A DNA stretch of 64,000 nucleotides from Leptobrachium leishanense (Eukaryota; Chordata; Amphibia; Anura; Megophryidae). The notes under the pieces were generated by a model. The model was not told where the DNA came from. It did not search any database and worked only from the letters and a program-made list of their open reading frames with translations. Below are positions 10,601 to 24,060 of this stretch, in pieces (position 1 is the first letter of the stretch; every line of letters starts with the position of its first letter). The translations under genes were made by a program, and so were the position numbers. Location: NCBI GenBank assembly GCA_009667805.1, contig CM019065.1:150262101-150326100 (forward strand), given 5' to 3'.

Positions 10601-10684
10601 TAAACTCCTACTTATTCCAGAATACTAGCAGCATCATTTGCATTTATATTAATACCTGTTTTCACCTCTCCCTTTATTTTTTAG

Positions 10685-10828
10685 TCTGAACATTTTAAGA
10701 CTACGTCCCAAAAGGTTTCTCGGAAGTACTGGTGGAAGAACATAAAGATGATCGCCATCATCTGCGTTATAGTTGGAATCATTGTCCTAATCATCATACT
10801 CCTTGCCACTGGAGTTATACCAACATAA
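10685..10828 (+). CDS. vamp8: VAMP8 exon 3 (C-terminal SNARE half and membrane anchor)
   Basis: The exon begins after a TTTTTTAG acceptor (10684) and ends at TAA (10826-10828), giving 47 codons plus stop, in phase with exon 2. It encodes [19 protein letters not shown], which completes the SNARE coil and the juxtamembrane Trp pair. A hydrophobic tail anchor of about 24 residues, rich in Ile and Val, follows and ends ATGVIPT. Human VAMP8 has the same order and nearly the same length. The protein is therefore a tail-anchored SNARE with a very short lumenal end. Intron 2 (8337-10684) contains a MITE and a Tc1 element. Confidence 0.97.
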   Translation, partial: SEHFKTTSQKVSRKYWWKNIKMIAIICVIVGIIVLIIILLATGVIPT

Positions 10829-11830
10829 AACCCTCTATTATGGCCTTCTCCATTCAACTGCTCCCTCCACTGAAGATTCCCTGAACACTCCCTGATCCCT
10901 GAACACCACAAGCTTATTAATGACGTGTAGGTGAGGTTCAATCATTACCATTAAACAGCTATTTAGGAGTTAGATCTTGGCACAGCCATTGTAAACTGGC
11001 TATGGGCAAGAGGTGCTAACATCGCATGCAAGCAAATATTTTGTATACTGGACCTGACTTTCACAATTGACACCCCCCCCAGGCACAAACACAAGAATTT
11101 CAGTGTTTGAGAAGTTCTGTCGAGTTCAGCTCATGGCATTGAATGTGCCAACATGGCCATAGTATAGATTTGCGACTATTCCTTATTGCTGTGGAAGTAG
11201 ATGGCTGACATGATATTTAGCATGTTGTGGCCAAGCTGGAAATAATCTAATACTCCCAGAATTCCTTTGTGAATTGCAAACAATTATAGGCAATAGAGGG
11301 GGGGGGGGTGCAGGGTTAGGTACAGGTCTGTCCATCTCACACTGTACAGGTTTACTATCCCTTATTTTAAAACACTGTATCCAAAATACCAAACATTGGT
11401 TGCCAACGTGACTCCACACCTGATGTCATATGATGGGGAAAATTAGTTTAAAAATATTTGTATAAAATTTCCCTTGGGCTAATAGAGATCGCTCTCAGGT
11501 TCCTGTTTAGACTTGGGTCCTATCCAAAGACATCATTAAATTTTCCTAGATTTGAAAAAAATTCAAAATCCAAATGCCTTTTGGTCCCAAGCATTTTGAT
11601 GAGGGATACTCCTACCTGTATAAGAATGAGTAGGGAGATGACTATTACGTGGAGAGGCAGTATAATGGCGACCAAAGAGGACAAATGTTCTATTTTTCTA
11701 ATAACCATGTAGGTGAAATATGTAATTTACTGATTTCTAGATGAATAATGTAAAGCTCAGTGTTTCTATACACTATTTAATATCTATATAATGAAGCTTT
11801 TTACCAATAAATGTCAGGGAACAGTGACAA
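10829..11830 (+). other. vamp8: Probable VAMP8 3' untranslated region
   Basis: Unique-looking sequence follows the stop codon, with no recognisable repeat apart from short C and G runs (near 11070 and 11298). The first canonical AATAAA is at 11806-11811, followed within 40 bp by a T/GT-rich stretch (CTTGTTTTGTCTCTTCTG) that suits cleavage and polyadenylation. That gives a 3' UTR of about 1 kb. The end is inferred; transcript data would settle it. Confidence 0.6.
11806..11811 (+). terminator. Candidate VAMP8 poly(A) signal AATAAA
   Basis: It is the first AATAAA after the VAMP8 stop, with a GT/T-rich region about 25-50 bp downstream. Confidence 0.55.
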
Positions 11831-11831
11831 A

Positions 11832-12575
11832 TCTTGTTTTGTCTCTTCTGTTTTGTCACCGGTTGACCTAAGCATGTGTAAATATGGCCACATGGGAGCA
11901 TCTGTACTTTACTATGAACTTGTGGCGTAAGGACACATTCCTCTGTCAGAAGGCAAATGAGCTCTCCATGTTTTATGATTCAAAAAGTAAACCACCAGGA
12001 TAGTCTCAAGCTTTAAAATAATTTCAACAACTGTCATGCAGTGCATATTGTAACCATGGAGGGGCAGCATTGTTCCTTCTAAAATTTAATCTAGATTATG
12101 AACCTATTCTTTGAATGTATAAAGAAAGGGTAAATGAGTACTTCATGCTTTCCATGTTTAACAGTTGAATGTACAAACTGTGTAGCCTGTATTGCACATT
12201 TCTTTGCATTGCTTTATACTATTTACCCAGTCCACACGTTTTGATTCGGTAACACCACTTTACTGCTTTTCTGTTAAAATATATATATATTTTTAAGATT
12301 GTTAATGTCATTCAGTTTTGGCAGCACGTCTTGTATTTTCTCCACCCCCTCCTATATGGCAATTGCATTTTATTGCTGTTATATTATATTATGGTGATTT
12401 TTGCAGGATTTATTTATAAATATCATTAAACATTTAATTGGTTTTATTTTATGCGTTGAGTATTTTTTTCCAGTTTTTAAATGAGAAATTAAATGTTTTT
12501 TTTAATTTACAAAACTCGCAATATAGAAAGCGTGGACATTCTGCAATGCACAGGGTGAATGCATTTATTTGCAAA
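11832..12575. other. Intergenic, AT-rich, no feature recognised
   Basis: AT-rich DNA between the VAMP8 3' end and the next repeats. No repeat or coding region is recognised, although the VAMP8 transcript could extend into it. Confidence 0.4.
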
Positions 12576-13364
12576 GTATTTTACCAGGAAGGATACATTG
12601 AGATTTCGCTCGTTTTCAAGTATGTCCTGGGTTCAAGAACATTGAAATTTTACAGAAATAAAGTAAAAAAAAATATCTTGCATTGATTACTAACGACCTG
12701 CTTATTTCAGCGATTTCCAGCCAGCATTCCAGGACAAGAAATATTACTTTCCACAAACCCTTGACATGTTTTCTAAACATGTTGATGCATGAACAACTTG
12801 TTGCTCTTGGTACCAAATGTTTATCTTCCCTAAAAATCTGCTTTTTAAGCTCTACCAATAACCAATTTGGTTAAAAGCTCTGCAAGTAGGTTTGTAGTAA
12901 GATTAAGCAGTCCTTTAAGTACTCCTTTCTTTATGTCAACATGTTGCACTCAGTTCAGTGTGCCAGTTTTGTTTGGTTCTTGCAGATTTAACCCCTTAAG
13001 GACGGGAGTAATTTTACAACTTTGGCGCTCTTTCGGAAGTGAAGTTTGCTGAAGTTTTTGCTCATCATGTTTAAATGCGGTTTTAAGTCACATATTATTA
13101 TACCACTGTCACGGAATGCCCCAAGAGGCTCGGCAGCAAAGCCCAGGACCCTCAGCCAGGGACAGTTCCTTTGTGACATTTGGGTTACTATGGACTCCTA
13201 AGTGCCGTTGCACCATAGGAACACCTTGTTTTATTTTATTAGATGTGGTTGTCATTGTGTGATGTAATAAAAGTGTCCCCTGTATGTATGATTGTGAAAC
13301 GTATGTTAGACCCCATTGTATGCTTTGCTCGCCGCCATTTCCCATTGCCTCGTGGATCCGGTCG

Positions 13365-13470
13365 GAGTGTCCGAATCGTAAAATGGTCGATTCGGAACAT
13401 CCGGTCGGATTGGCCGATTCGTAACTTCCGGTTACGAATCGGCACCACCCCGATTCGAATCGGCCAATAC
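13365..13470. promoter_or_regulatory. Cluster of CGAATC/GATTCG motifs in the LTR
   Basis: About eight copies of CGAATC or its complement occur in about 105 bp, some as pairs (CCGATTCGAATCGG). The cluster lies just upstream of the CCAAT, GC and TATA boxes, where LTR enhancers sit. The motif density is seen; a binding factor is not identified. Confidence 0.5.
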
Positions 13471-13922
13471 GAATCGGGACCCAGGTACACTAACTTAAGC
13501 AATGGCCAATGAGACTTATGGGGCGGGCAGGGATTCCCATCGTTTTGACTCTGTACGATTGTTTATAAATATGTGATTTCCCAGTAAAAGTCAGTTCAAC
13601 TGATGCATACAGCTCCGCCTGGTGTCCTTTCTTGACGTTCGTACTCCTGAGATCCCTCGCGGTCTCAAGGGTACATTACCCACGAGGTACGGTCCTGCTA
13701 CCCTGTGTCTGTAGCTCGAATCAGAACAGAGGCGTATCTTCCGCGCATCGACCGAACGAGCGGCCCCGCTTCGACTCCGCGCACCGATCCGAAGCCTCGA
13801 CACGGCGCGTCTGCCGCGCATCGGTATATCGAAGCGCTACACTTCCGAAGGAAATCCGAAACGTTTCCCATCCGAACGGCTTGCTCAACGGACTATCCGA
13901 TCTTCACCCGGGTAAGCGAATC

Positions 13923-14068
13923 AGCCGCTCGAGACGCCGAGTGCCGTGACGCTCGGTAGTCGGGCTGATCACTCCCAGGAGTCCCTCCCTGTACCTCGCC
14001 AGAACTCCTCTCCAGGGTCAGTTCAGACCGCTCGAGACGCCGAGTGCCGTGACGCTCGGTAGTCGGGC
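13923..14068. repeat. Internal duplication in the LTR
   Basis: A 38-bp block starting CGCTCGAGACGCCGAGTGCC occurs at about 13926 and again at about 14030 without mismatch, some 104 bp apart. It lies in the part of the LTR downstream of the presumed transcription start. Confidence 0.85.
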
Positions 14069-14832
14069 CGGGCGGCGAGAGCCACCAAGGGGCAGATAGG
14101 AGCACACCAGCAGGCGGACAACACCCCATTCCGCCACAACCACCCAGACAAATTATATATCGTTCTTTCCGGCAGACTCGGAAGATTAATATAGCATAAT
14201 TATAGCATTCTGGCAGGACATGACTTTTATATATAACAAAATATGTAAAAAAATGTGAATTTTCAATAAAATTTCAATCATCCGCAGTGTATAGTGTCCA
14301 TCGATATCAGGCATGACCCCCTAGCTGCCACCGATCAGGAGATAAAGGCGTTCCTAACCCCCCCCCCCCCCCTCAAGGGATTTCCATAGGAAATCCCTTT
14401 GCAGCTAGGGGCTTCCCAAGTTAACTGACATCATCGCGCATGGCGCGATGAGTCAGTTGACACGGATGGGGGCTGCCCCACCGGAAATAGGCCGCGATCG
14501 GGCACAAATTTGTGCCCACTCGCCACGTCAAGGCACCTCTTTGGAGTGGGTACCTAACAAATGTACCAAAAGGCCGCTCTACTGAGCAGCTCCAAGCCCC
14601 TCCAGCTGCTTTTCAGCCAAGGAGAGGCTGTACATGGAACACATAGAAACGAGCGCAGATGACACTCCTTTCTCCTTGTTATGTTTTATACACCCAGGAC
14701 ATACTTGAAAATGAGAAATATCAATGTATCCTTCCTGGTAAAATCCTTTTTAAAAAAAAAAAAAAAAAAAGTGGACTAAAGGTTCTAGGCAAACTGTAAA
14801 ATTACATGCAATAAACTACAGAATTAAATGGC

Positions 14833-15216
14833 TTAGGCTAAAGTCAGACGAGCGCACTCTGCGTGCGTGCATAACAGACAGACTTACTGACGGAAGATGC
14901 TGTGACACCACACTGTCAGTTTGTTTTTTTGATGGATGTAGCCAAAAAGGGAAATATGGGAAACAAAATGAAGTCAGCCAGACAAAAAAAAAAACTTCTG
15001 AATGTGATGGACGTCGCAAATGCACTGCGACTGACATCGCGTCATCACGCACACATGCCGCTGCACAGTCTGGGCATCTGTCGTAGTGCTTTTACATCAA
15101 GGCCTAAATGGCTTCTGGCCACCTGTGTGGTGTGCTCGCACATACTTCGTGTGTTTTCTTGATCACATACATGCTACGACGGACGTGATGACTGCGTTCG
15201 TCTGACGCTAGCCTGA
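14833..15216. mobile_element. MITE of the GGCTAGGGTCAGAC family (diverged)
   Basis: The ends are TTAGGCTAAAGTCAGACGAG and CGTTCGTCTGACGCTAGCCT. The interior is about 385 bp, CpG-containing and non-coding, and more diverged than the copies at 43206 or 61096. Confidence 0.75.
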
Positions 15217-15530
15217 ATGGTATGTGTCGGCAATGGAATGTAAAGTCTTATGTGCCTGTGTTTATTGAACAAGCCTCAATTTGTTCAGAGACATGAATTG
15301 GAGAATCTGTAGGTCCAAATAATCAAGCTGAAGAAATGTCAGGCCTGGAAGAACTTCACATTCAGCTATCTCCATCTAAAATGGTGATCTCTGGACTCCC
15401 AGATGCATAGTGCCTACAATTCCTTGATCTATGAATGCAATGTATGGCCAGAGAATCATGGGAGATGTAGCTCAGAAATGTCAGTGGTGCAGAGTTTGAG
15501 ATCCCTTATCTAAAATCTGCGATACTAAAA

Positions 15531-15980
15531 GGGGTTATTCAGAGCACTGAAATTTCCACAACCTTTGACCTCAATTTGCCAACCCCCCTCCCCCCCCTCT
15601 TTGAATTCAGCATTCACCACAGGGTCTCCGAAGGTATCCGCTCAAGCAGTCGACGGCCAGCTGCTGAACGTGGGTGAAAAAAAAAACTTTTAAAAGTTTC
15701 AATTTTTTTCTTTCATGGAAATAAGGACCTATGAATAACAAAAGTCAGTTACAGAAGAAAAAAAGGCTTTGGTTTAGGCATTTTTCCAGCTAAATTGATT
15801 CAGACCTTTTTAAAAAAAGACATTTTGCCAACTTTTCTCTGTATAGATTAACCATTACTTCTCTGGGGAATTTGGCTTGCAATTTGGCAGCTTTCTAAAT
15901 AGCTGACCACGAAATTGTACCATACTTGGAAATTCACCATGCGGTGGCCAATTCGGCAGTCTTTGAATAACTCCAGAATT
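15531..15980. mobile_element. MITE of the GGGGTTATTCAGAGAGCACCG family
   Basis: It begins GGGGTTATTCAGAGCACTG and ends near TTTGAATAACTCC. The interior has the family blocks TTCACCACAGGGTC, TAGATTAACCATTACTTCTC and AATTTGGC. It is non-coding. The same family appears at 22090, 34949, 37588, 42105, 44779, 52020 and 53492. Confidence 0.65.
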
Positions 15981-15984
15981 TATA

Positions 15985-17017
15985 AATGTGGTTCTCATGG
16001 CCAATTTTGCATATGAAATTTTTCTGGAATACGCTGTTCACTATAAAGCAATGAATTGCCTTTGGGGCATGTTTCAAGGCAAATGATCAACATGACAAAG
16101 CGTGAAGGTTTGCATACACTGCTGTATTCGAATACACTTTGACTACACTGAGCAGCTGATGCAACACTCTACTTGGTAAGGTACATTTACTATATTTCAC
16201 TCTATAAATTGAAGCAGCCAATGGGGTGACCATCGAAGACAGATACTCATTGCGTGGGGCCCCCACTAGCGACGCATAAGGTGGGCATCTTCTGGTGACG
16301 CACGGGTGCCACATGATGGCGCAGAGAAAAGTAATAGGCACGGGAAAGGCTCAAGTTGAAAGAATGACAGTTTGCAAATAAAAGCTGAGGCAGTTTTCTT
16401 CCATTTTAAAAGGATATAGAAGTGTTATGGGCTTAAAATATACAGTACTCCGGGGGGCTGAGCCACTCTGACAGGCCACAGGTATTTCTGTAATGCAGCT
16501 CTCCTCTGGACTGATCTCTTGCCGCTGTGGCTCACGAACAAAAGACAGTGAGGATCCCTGATCTAAGAAGTTTTAAAGTGGCAATTGACCTGCACACCTT
16601 AAGCATGTTAAATATACGATTTAAAAAGTGGTGACCAGTGATTGCACAGCTCAATGTCCCATATAGCGTGTCCTAATGAGAAAAGTCAAGTGCTCTTCAA
16701 CATACACTGTAATTCTTACGATGTATTCCTGTTATACTAATTTGGAAACTTCCCTTTTAATGTAAATACAGAAGTTGCTAAACCTGCGAGAACTACTAAT
16801 TGCAAATGGAAAGTATAGCAGAAAAGCTATATAAGCAGATATAACTGGATTATTCTGTACAGAATGCTACCGAGCACATCATACTTGAATTCCAACACAC
16901 GAACACAACACATTCACACCCACTTGTGTAACGTGCTACGCCCTAAACTCTGAACCCTATTGAGAGTGTTTTCCTCCAGGTAGTAACATGCCTCTTTTAT
17001 ATAGTGTTCTTTCCTCC
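15985..17017. other. Intergenic sequence without a recognised feature
   Basis: No coding region is supported; the 84-residue minus-strand frame at 16087-16341 has no recognisable domain. Unassigned. Confidence 0.4.
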
Positions 17018-17019
17018 TA

Positions 17020-18602
<1,583 letters not shown>

Positions 18603-18743
18603 TATGTATGCTGTGTGTTCTTGTCATCTATCCAACAATTCCAAAGTGAGAATCAACCTTCAAGGGTTTGAAGTATACCTGAAGCATGAAAACCTGGGAC
18701 AATAACATCCATACAGATATAAACTCAATCATGCTATAGAGCA

Positions 18744-18922
18744 GTGTTTTCCAAAACTGTCATCAGGACCCTTGAAAAAGCTAGATTTTAAGGATCACCT
18801 TGGGCAAAAGCCGACTGAATCCTGCAATCACTGAGCAGCAAATCATATCACCTGTGCTGTGCTGCAGATATCTGGAAAACCTGGCCTGTTAGCAGGTCCT
18901 GAGAAGTTTGGGAAACTGCTAT
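18744..18922. mobile_element. hAT-like MITE (CAGTGTTTTCCAAAAC)
   Basis: The left end (GCAGTGTTTTCCAAAACTGT) and right end (AAGTTTGGGAAACTGCT) are imperfect inverted repeats. The interior shares AATCATATCACCTGTGCTG and CTGGCCTGTTAGCAGG with the copy at 50365-50555, where the ends are better kept. A fragment is at 54943-55008. Confidence 0.65.
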
Positions 18923-19312
18923 AGAGGATACCATATGGAACACACCAGCACATAAAAGTACAGTCTCATATCACAACATCATACCTACACACATGGGGAT
19001 TACATATTGATGGGAACAACCATCCCTACGTTGGTAAGAAAATAATTCCCCATAAGTGTGCCGCATTATTGCTCAACACGTTTCTTCATACAGACGTCCA
19101 CAGGAGAAATATTATAGATCAATTTCTACGAACCCATAATTATCAAAAACTTTTACTATATTTCAAGCCTTGAAGTAGTTCAATAGCCTTTTAAGAGTCA
19201 TTCTAGACTTCGGGTTTTGCGACCTTCCAAGATGGTCGCATGATCATCGGGTCGTGCAGTGGCCGGGGAAGGAGAGATCCCTCATCGTGGTGTTAGTGTG
19301 CAGCGCCTAGGG

Positions 19313-20874
19313 CAGGGGTCTGCAACCTTAAAGAGCTATTTGGACCAGTTTCCCACAAAAAAACCACTGGGAGCCACAAACCCCTTTTGACATCTAAAAT
19401 GTAGATAACACTGCGTATATTTTTTTTTTTTTTGCCTTTTGGCTATGTATAAAAACATACTATAGTGTTTTATTTATATTATTGTTTTATTTGTCAAATT
19501 AAAGTAATATGTGCATGTGAAAAAAGTAATTTAAATTAATGTATGCAGGCAGCCCGCTTACATTTAGGCTAGGGTCAGACGAGCGTGATTTCTACGGACT
19601 GTACGTCTGTGCACACGGACGTACGTCAGTACGGAAGACACAGTAGTGGTCAGACAGTCCTTTTATTCACTGACGTATATTTGACGGATGTAGGAGAGAA
19701 AATAAAAAGCAAAACCATTTTGTCCGTGAAAAATACTGGACGTATAACCGTCTGACCACGTTCCATCACTCACACACAAAGCTATGCGGACATTGCGGAC
19801 GCAGCGCACTTTGTGCGGCCGTTCTAGGAGTTGTACGTTCTTGCCTGCCTTGCGTCCGTGGGCCGCGGCCGTTGTGCGTCCGCAGTTCAGTGCGGACGTA
19901 CTTCATGTGTCAGGCTCCAATGGGCTGTCATGCTATCACGGACGTGAACACTACGCTCGTCTGACCCCAGCCTTATTTATACTTCAAGTAAATTAGGCAA
20001 ATTAATATATGTATTTTGTGCAAGTAAAGAAAAGTAACAAATACAACAATTTGCCCTGGGGTGGGGAGGGGTACTTTAAAATTAAACTTTTAATAAGAAT
20101 AATAATTTAAAAAAAAAAAAAAATCATTTTAAGCCCACATAAGGCAGGCAATTGCCATGTCGTTAATATAAATAAATAATTTAAATTGATTAGTTACATT
20201 TATAAAGCACCAACAAGTTGCGTAGCGCTGTACAATGAGAGAGCGCGAATAACAAATATACATACACAAAACACACAGAGAACAGTAGGAGATAGGACCC
20301 TGGTGGAGAGCTTAATGCAGCCATGCCATGATTGATGCCATTTATTTATAATTATTCTATTTCTTCTCCCCACATATATAATAGTCTAATAAATTAATAA
20401 TCCCCCATATAGAAATGAATAATCCCCAGAACCCCCATATATAAATAATCACCAGATCCCCCATGTATAAATTAATAATCCCCAGGTCCCCCATATATGA
20501 ATTTATATATGTGGGGCCCTGGGGACTATTAATAATCCCCCGGGCCCCCCTCATGCCTCGTTTCCAGCAACCTGTTCAAGTTCTGGCACGCGGTGGCTGT
20601 CCATAATGCTGAGGGGGCGGGGTTATCCCCCCTCCCCTCACTCTATTGGACAGCCACCGCGAGCCGATGTCTTCCATCACTCTGTGCCCAGAGCAAGGAG
20701 CAGGTGCAGTGTGATGATGGGAACAGAGCCGACAGTGGCCGTCCAGCAGAGTATGGGGGAACCTGGGTCGGGGCCCGGCTGCGCCCTAGCGGGAGCGGGA
20801 GCGGCAGGCGGGAGCAGCAGAAGGGCATTGAAAGAGCCGCATGCGGCTCTGGAGCCGCAGGTTGCAGACCCCTG
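19313..20874. mobile_element. hAT element with 8-bp target duplication
   Basis: The ends CAGGGGTCTGCAACC and GGTTGCAGACCCCTG form a perfect 15-bp inverted repeat. The flanks carry the 8-bp duplication GCCTAGGG (19305-19312 and 20875-20882), the hAT signature. The element is 1562 bp. It includes a nested MITE (19564-19974), an L2-tail-like piece (20190-20320) and a short tandem of ATAATCCCC units (20380-20545). No transposase frame is visible; the 145-residue frame at its right end has no known domain. Confidence 0.9.
19564..19974. mobile_element. MITE of the GGCTAGGGTCAGAC family, nested in the hAT element
   Basis: The ends are TTAGGCTAGGGTCAGACGAG and CTCGTCTGACCCCAGCCTTA. It lies wholly inside the hAT element and so inserted after it. 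Confidence 0.8.
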
Positions 20875-21454
20875 GCCTAGGGAGAGGGCAGACATCAAGG
20901 CAACCGCTTCTCTGCTGGTGCAGTGCACCAGATTGCAAACCTCTGGGCCGCGATCTCCCTTTGCCACTGGGAGCCCCAGAACGGAAGTGAATCCTAGACT
21001 GAGGCGGCAGACCCGCCACTTCTGCAGGTGGCAACTCTGGTAGCGGGCAGGGATCTTTCTCCCTCCACCAAATGCCTGCCATGCTACATCACCCAATGCT
21101 CCTAAGGATCAGGTGGACCAATTGCCGTTCGTGGGCCTGTCGTTCTCACGATCCCCGCAAGGTCACAGCTGGAGACTGTCACATCCCAGCTATCGCTCGG
21201 TGGACCATGTGACGTGGCCAGCCGAAGGGGAATGCTAGCGAAATGCTCTTAATGCATTCCACTAGCAGTGAGGTCTGTGTGGTTATACATTGAGGTCTGT
21301 GTGGGGTATACATGTATCTGAGGTCTGTGTGAGGTATATGTGTGTCTGAAGTGAGGTCTGGTGTGTGTGGTCAGGGACAGGGTGCATGCAGGCTGTGCAG
21401 TGAGTAAATGGTGTGTCAATATTAACATAGCCTGTCCAGTTTATCAGCAAAATC

Positions 21455-21540
21455 CTAAATTATTTATTGGAAAGCGGTCACATGACTTTTATTTAAAGTA
21501 TCAGTACTCGGTATCGGTGAGTAGCTGAAAAAAGTGTGTA
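21455..21540. mobile_element. Fragment of the TATCGG hAT-like family
   Basis: It shares TTGGAAAGCG, TCACATGAC and TACTCGGTATCGGTGAGTA with the right ends of the elements at 29399-30331 and 61942-63141. Only the right-hand part is present. Confidence 0.6.
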
Positions 21541-22089
21541 TTTAGTGATTTGTAAATAGTTATAGTTTAACATTTAGTGTTGACATTTTTATGTATTGCA
21601 TATATTTATTTTATTTTAGTAACAAAAAAAAGAAGGGAGATATAATATTTGCATATGTATTTACTAACCAATCATACGCCAGTGTTGAAAGTGTCTGGTG
21701 ACCGTTGCACTGTCTGAGTCAGTTGGCCTCTCTGTGAGCAACGGTCATTCAGCAGCTCTGCTATATTATAATAAAACCAGCACCACGCTGATCCTGAATT
21801 CTGCATCCCAGAGTCACTTGCACAAACGCCTCAGCGGCACAATAACTGAACATTGCAGGGGGGGGGGGGGTCTTCATGCGACAAGGCACACCTTATTTTC
21901 CTGGCATCCTAATACTACGAAACATCTTTAAATGGCAGCTTTTTCCCTGGGTCGTATCCTGCGACATCCACAAGGTGAAAACTTTGCGGCGAGACATTGT
22001 TTAAAAGGACACTCTGGTTTAAAAACAAAGCTTTAAAACCCTTTTTCCAATGGAAGTTAAATTGGGAAAACTGGGATTATGAAGCCATA

Positions 22090-23191
22090 AGGGGCTATTC
22101 AGTACAGGGCGAGCTTGCCACCGAATTGCACCGACCGGTGTGTTTCACTGTACGGTACAAATACTGGCTAATTGACAGCGAAACACTGTGCAGTTAGCCA
22201 CAGATTGGCCATCTTCAGTGGCATTGGAATTGTCCCATAGAGAAGTAATAGCTAATCTATTCAGCGAAAGCTGAACTGTACCGAAATGTCAGTGAAATGC
22301 GCTGATTTTCGGTGATTCAGCGCAACAGGTTTAACCCCTTCACTACAAGTGATTTTCCAAAAAAACATTGTCAGGAACCAGTGGTTTTTAGTAATTATAC
22401 AGTAAAAAATATTTGGGCATAAACCCAGTTTATTCCTTGCTGTAAAAACATATTTGGCCAGTAGGTGGCATCTACTGCCAAAGGGAGTTACAGCTGCAGC
22501 TCGAGGTTCCCTGCATCAGCTGCTCAATGTCTGATGTCAGGACATTCAGTTGGCCAATTTTACACCGTTTTAGCTCTTTGGACATTATGCCCACAGGGCT
22601 AAAACTTTGCTTTTTGGGTTGCAGAAGGTGCCCCCAAACAAAATTAGTTTGCAGCAAACAAATTTCATATGCTTTTAGGCTGCATAGTGCTCAAGATCTC
22701 TCTATCAGGCACTGGATGGTGCCTTTGAAGCCTGAGATATCTTGATCTCGGTAGTGAAGGGGTTAAACAGGAAAATCCCATAGGATTCAAAGTAAAGCCA
22801 ATATTTTTTTATTCAACGATTCATTTTCAGCAAAAAGCCTTTTTATTTACTTGGTTTATGTGTTATTTAGACAAGAGTTTTGATTCACAGTTTTTTTTTA
22901 TTCTGTAACTGACCTTTTTATAATTTTTTTAAAGGATCATTTTTATTAGACACATTTCAATGCATTTTTATTGGCTTAAACACCTATTACAAGAATAGCA
23001 GAATTCCATGGTTTTTTTCTGCAGTTCGGCGGTCACTTTTGGTGGTGTTCGGCTGTCAGATCAACGGTCTTCAGATACTCAATCTTTAATGCACTTTGGA
23101 GTCCCTGCAGTGAATAGTGAATTCACTGCAGGGTCAGCGAAATGGAATCGTTGAAGTGCGTTGAAATTTCGGTGCTTTCTGAATAACCCCT
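22090..23191. mobile_element. MITE of the GGGGTTATTCAG family, with a nested insert
   Basis: It starts GGGGCTATTCAGTAC and ends GTGCTTTCTGAATAACCCC. Its interior is interrupted at 22331-22766 by a TTAA element with perfect 12-bp ends. The flanking sequences (CAACAGG before, AACAGGAAAATCCCATAGG after) match the uninterrupted relatives, which shows the order of insertion. Confidence 0.75.
22331..22766. mobile_element. 436-bp piggyBac-like TTAA element
   Basis: TTAA at both edges (22331-22334 and 22763-22766) and perfect 12-bp inverted ends, CCCCTTCACTAC and GTAGTGAAGGGG. No coding capacity. TTAA targets and CCC-starting ends suit piggyBac-derived miniature elements. Confidence 0.85.
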
Positions 23192-24060
23192 TTAGTCCTG
23201 GCACTTGAACCACTCTAATAATCTGAAATTGGTCATAGTGTGATGATTGTAGGGGAGGGGGGGGTTGACAGATTTTAAAAGCAAGGGCTCTCCTCTACCT
23301 TTTTTTCCTTTAGCCTGGTGAGTCCCGTTAAAATTAATGAAAGAAGTGAACTGAAAGCTACCCGCACACTTTAGTTAATGGAAATGTGATTGTTGTCTAC
23401 CATTCAATGACTGATTTCAGCAGGAGACCATACATCATAGATATAAGGGAGTGTTCCTAGGCACCCCTTAATGCTGGGAGAAGGGTTCCTCTTTGATCCC
23501 CAACACATATTTTCGATGGTCCTTATCTAGTTCATGACAAATGTTATGGAAATTGGCTATAACGAAATGATCTGCACATGCTTCTGCAAGATATTGGGTG
23601 CTATTCAGTAAGTGACATGAATGCACAGAGTTGTAATTTGTTGGCGCATAGTGAACAACACCCATAGTTTTCAGGAATTAAAAACTTCATTAATTTTTGG
23701 CTGGCCAAGTGCTATGTACAAACTTGAAAGAACTCAAAACAAACTGAACACCAAGCTGTGGCTACAAGCTGCGAACAGGTGACAGCTGGATCTCCTAAGG
23801 GATGTAACTGCGGCTCTGCTAACACAACATCCCGGTCTCTTCCTTGTGCAAATGTTTAACTCTTTCTGGCTTGCAGGGCTGGATTTACATTTCAGGAGTC
23901 TGTAGGCACAAAACTTTGGAATGTCTCAGCCCCAAAAATATTTTGGGGGGAAACAAATTTAAATAATTAACATTTTAAAATGCTGTAAAAGCAGTTTGTC
24001 GCTGTTCTCACATCAAAAGAAGGGGCAGAATCTGTTTCCTTAAACAAAAATGGAAATGAG
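23192..24060. other. Intergenic sequence without a recognised feature
   Basis: Holds a G run near 23260 and no supported gene. Short frames have no recognisable domain. Confidence 0.35.

Larger units (their letters stand above)
13102..14143 (+). mobile_element. Solo LTR of a retrovirus-like or Gypsy-like element
   Basis: The 1032-bp unit 13107-14138 begins TGTCACGGAATG and ends CATTCCGCCACA, so it is TG...CA with short imperfect inverted ends. It is bounded by the 5-bp direct repeat ACCAC (13102-13106 and 14139-14143). The paralogous element at 55409-56585 has a single ACCAC here, which is the empty site. A CCAAT box (about 13505), a GC box (GGGGCGGGC, about 13521) and TTTATAAATA (about 13561) set a plus-strand promoter order. 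There are no gag or pol frames and no second LTR, so this is a recombination product. The retroelement class is uncertain. Confidence 0.85.
12988..14518 (-). mobile_element. TTAA-flanked piggyBac-like element C, split by an LTR
   Basis: It is the reverse-oriented relative of 55409-56585. It starts TTAACCCCTTAAGGACGGGA at 12988, is interrupted at 13106 by a 1032-bp LTR, resumes at 14144 (CCAGACAAATTATATATCG) and runs to about 14518 (CGATCGGGCACAAATTTGTG). The distal end is missing, so the element is truncated. The palindromic stems at 14375-14395 and 14427-14462 match the architecture of its relatives in stem position though not in stem sequence. A 15-C run lies at 14358-14372. Confidence 0.75.

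Noticed and set aside
13591..13959. Frames of 76-105 codons in the CpG-rich part of the LTR
   Set aside because: The stretch lies wholly within the LTR borders proven by the 5-bp duplication. Arg/Ser-rich frames reflect composition; no gag or env-like domain is seen.
20593..21096. Overlapping 139-145 codon frames on both strands
   Set aside because: A GC-rich hAT end and flank with no stop codons by composition. The frames overlap on opposite strands and lack domains.
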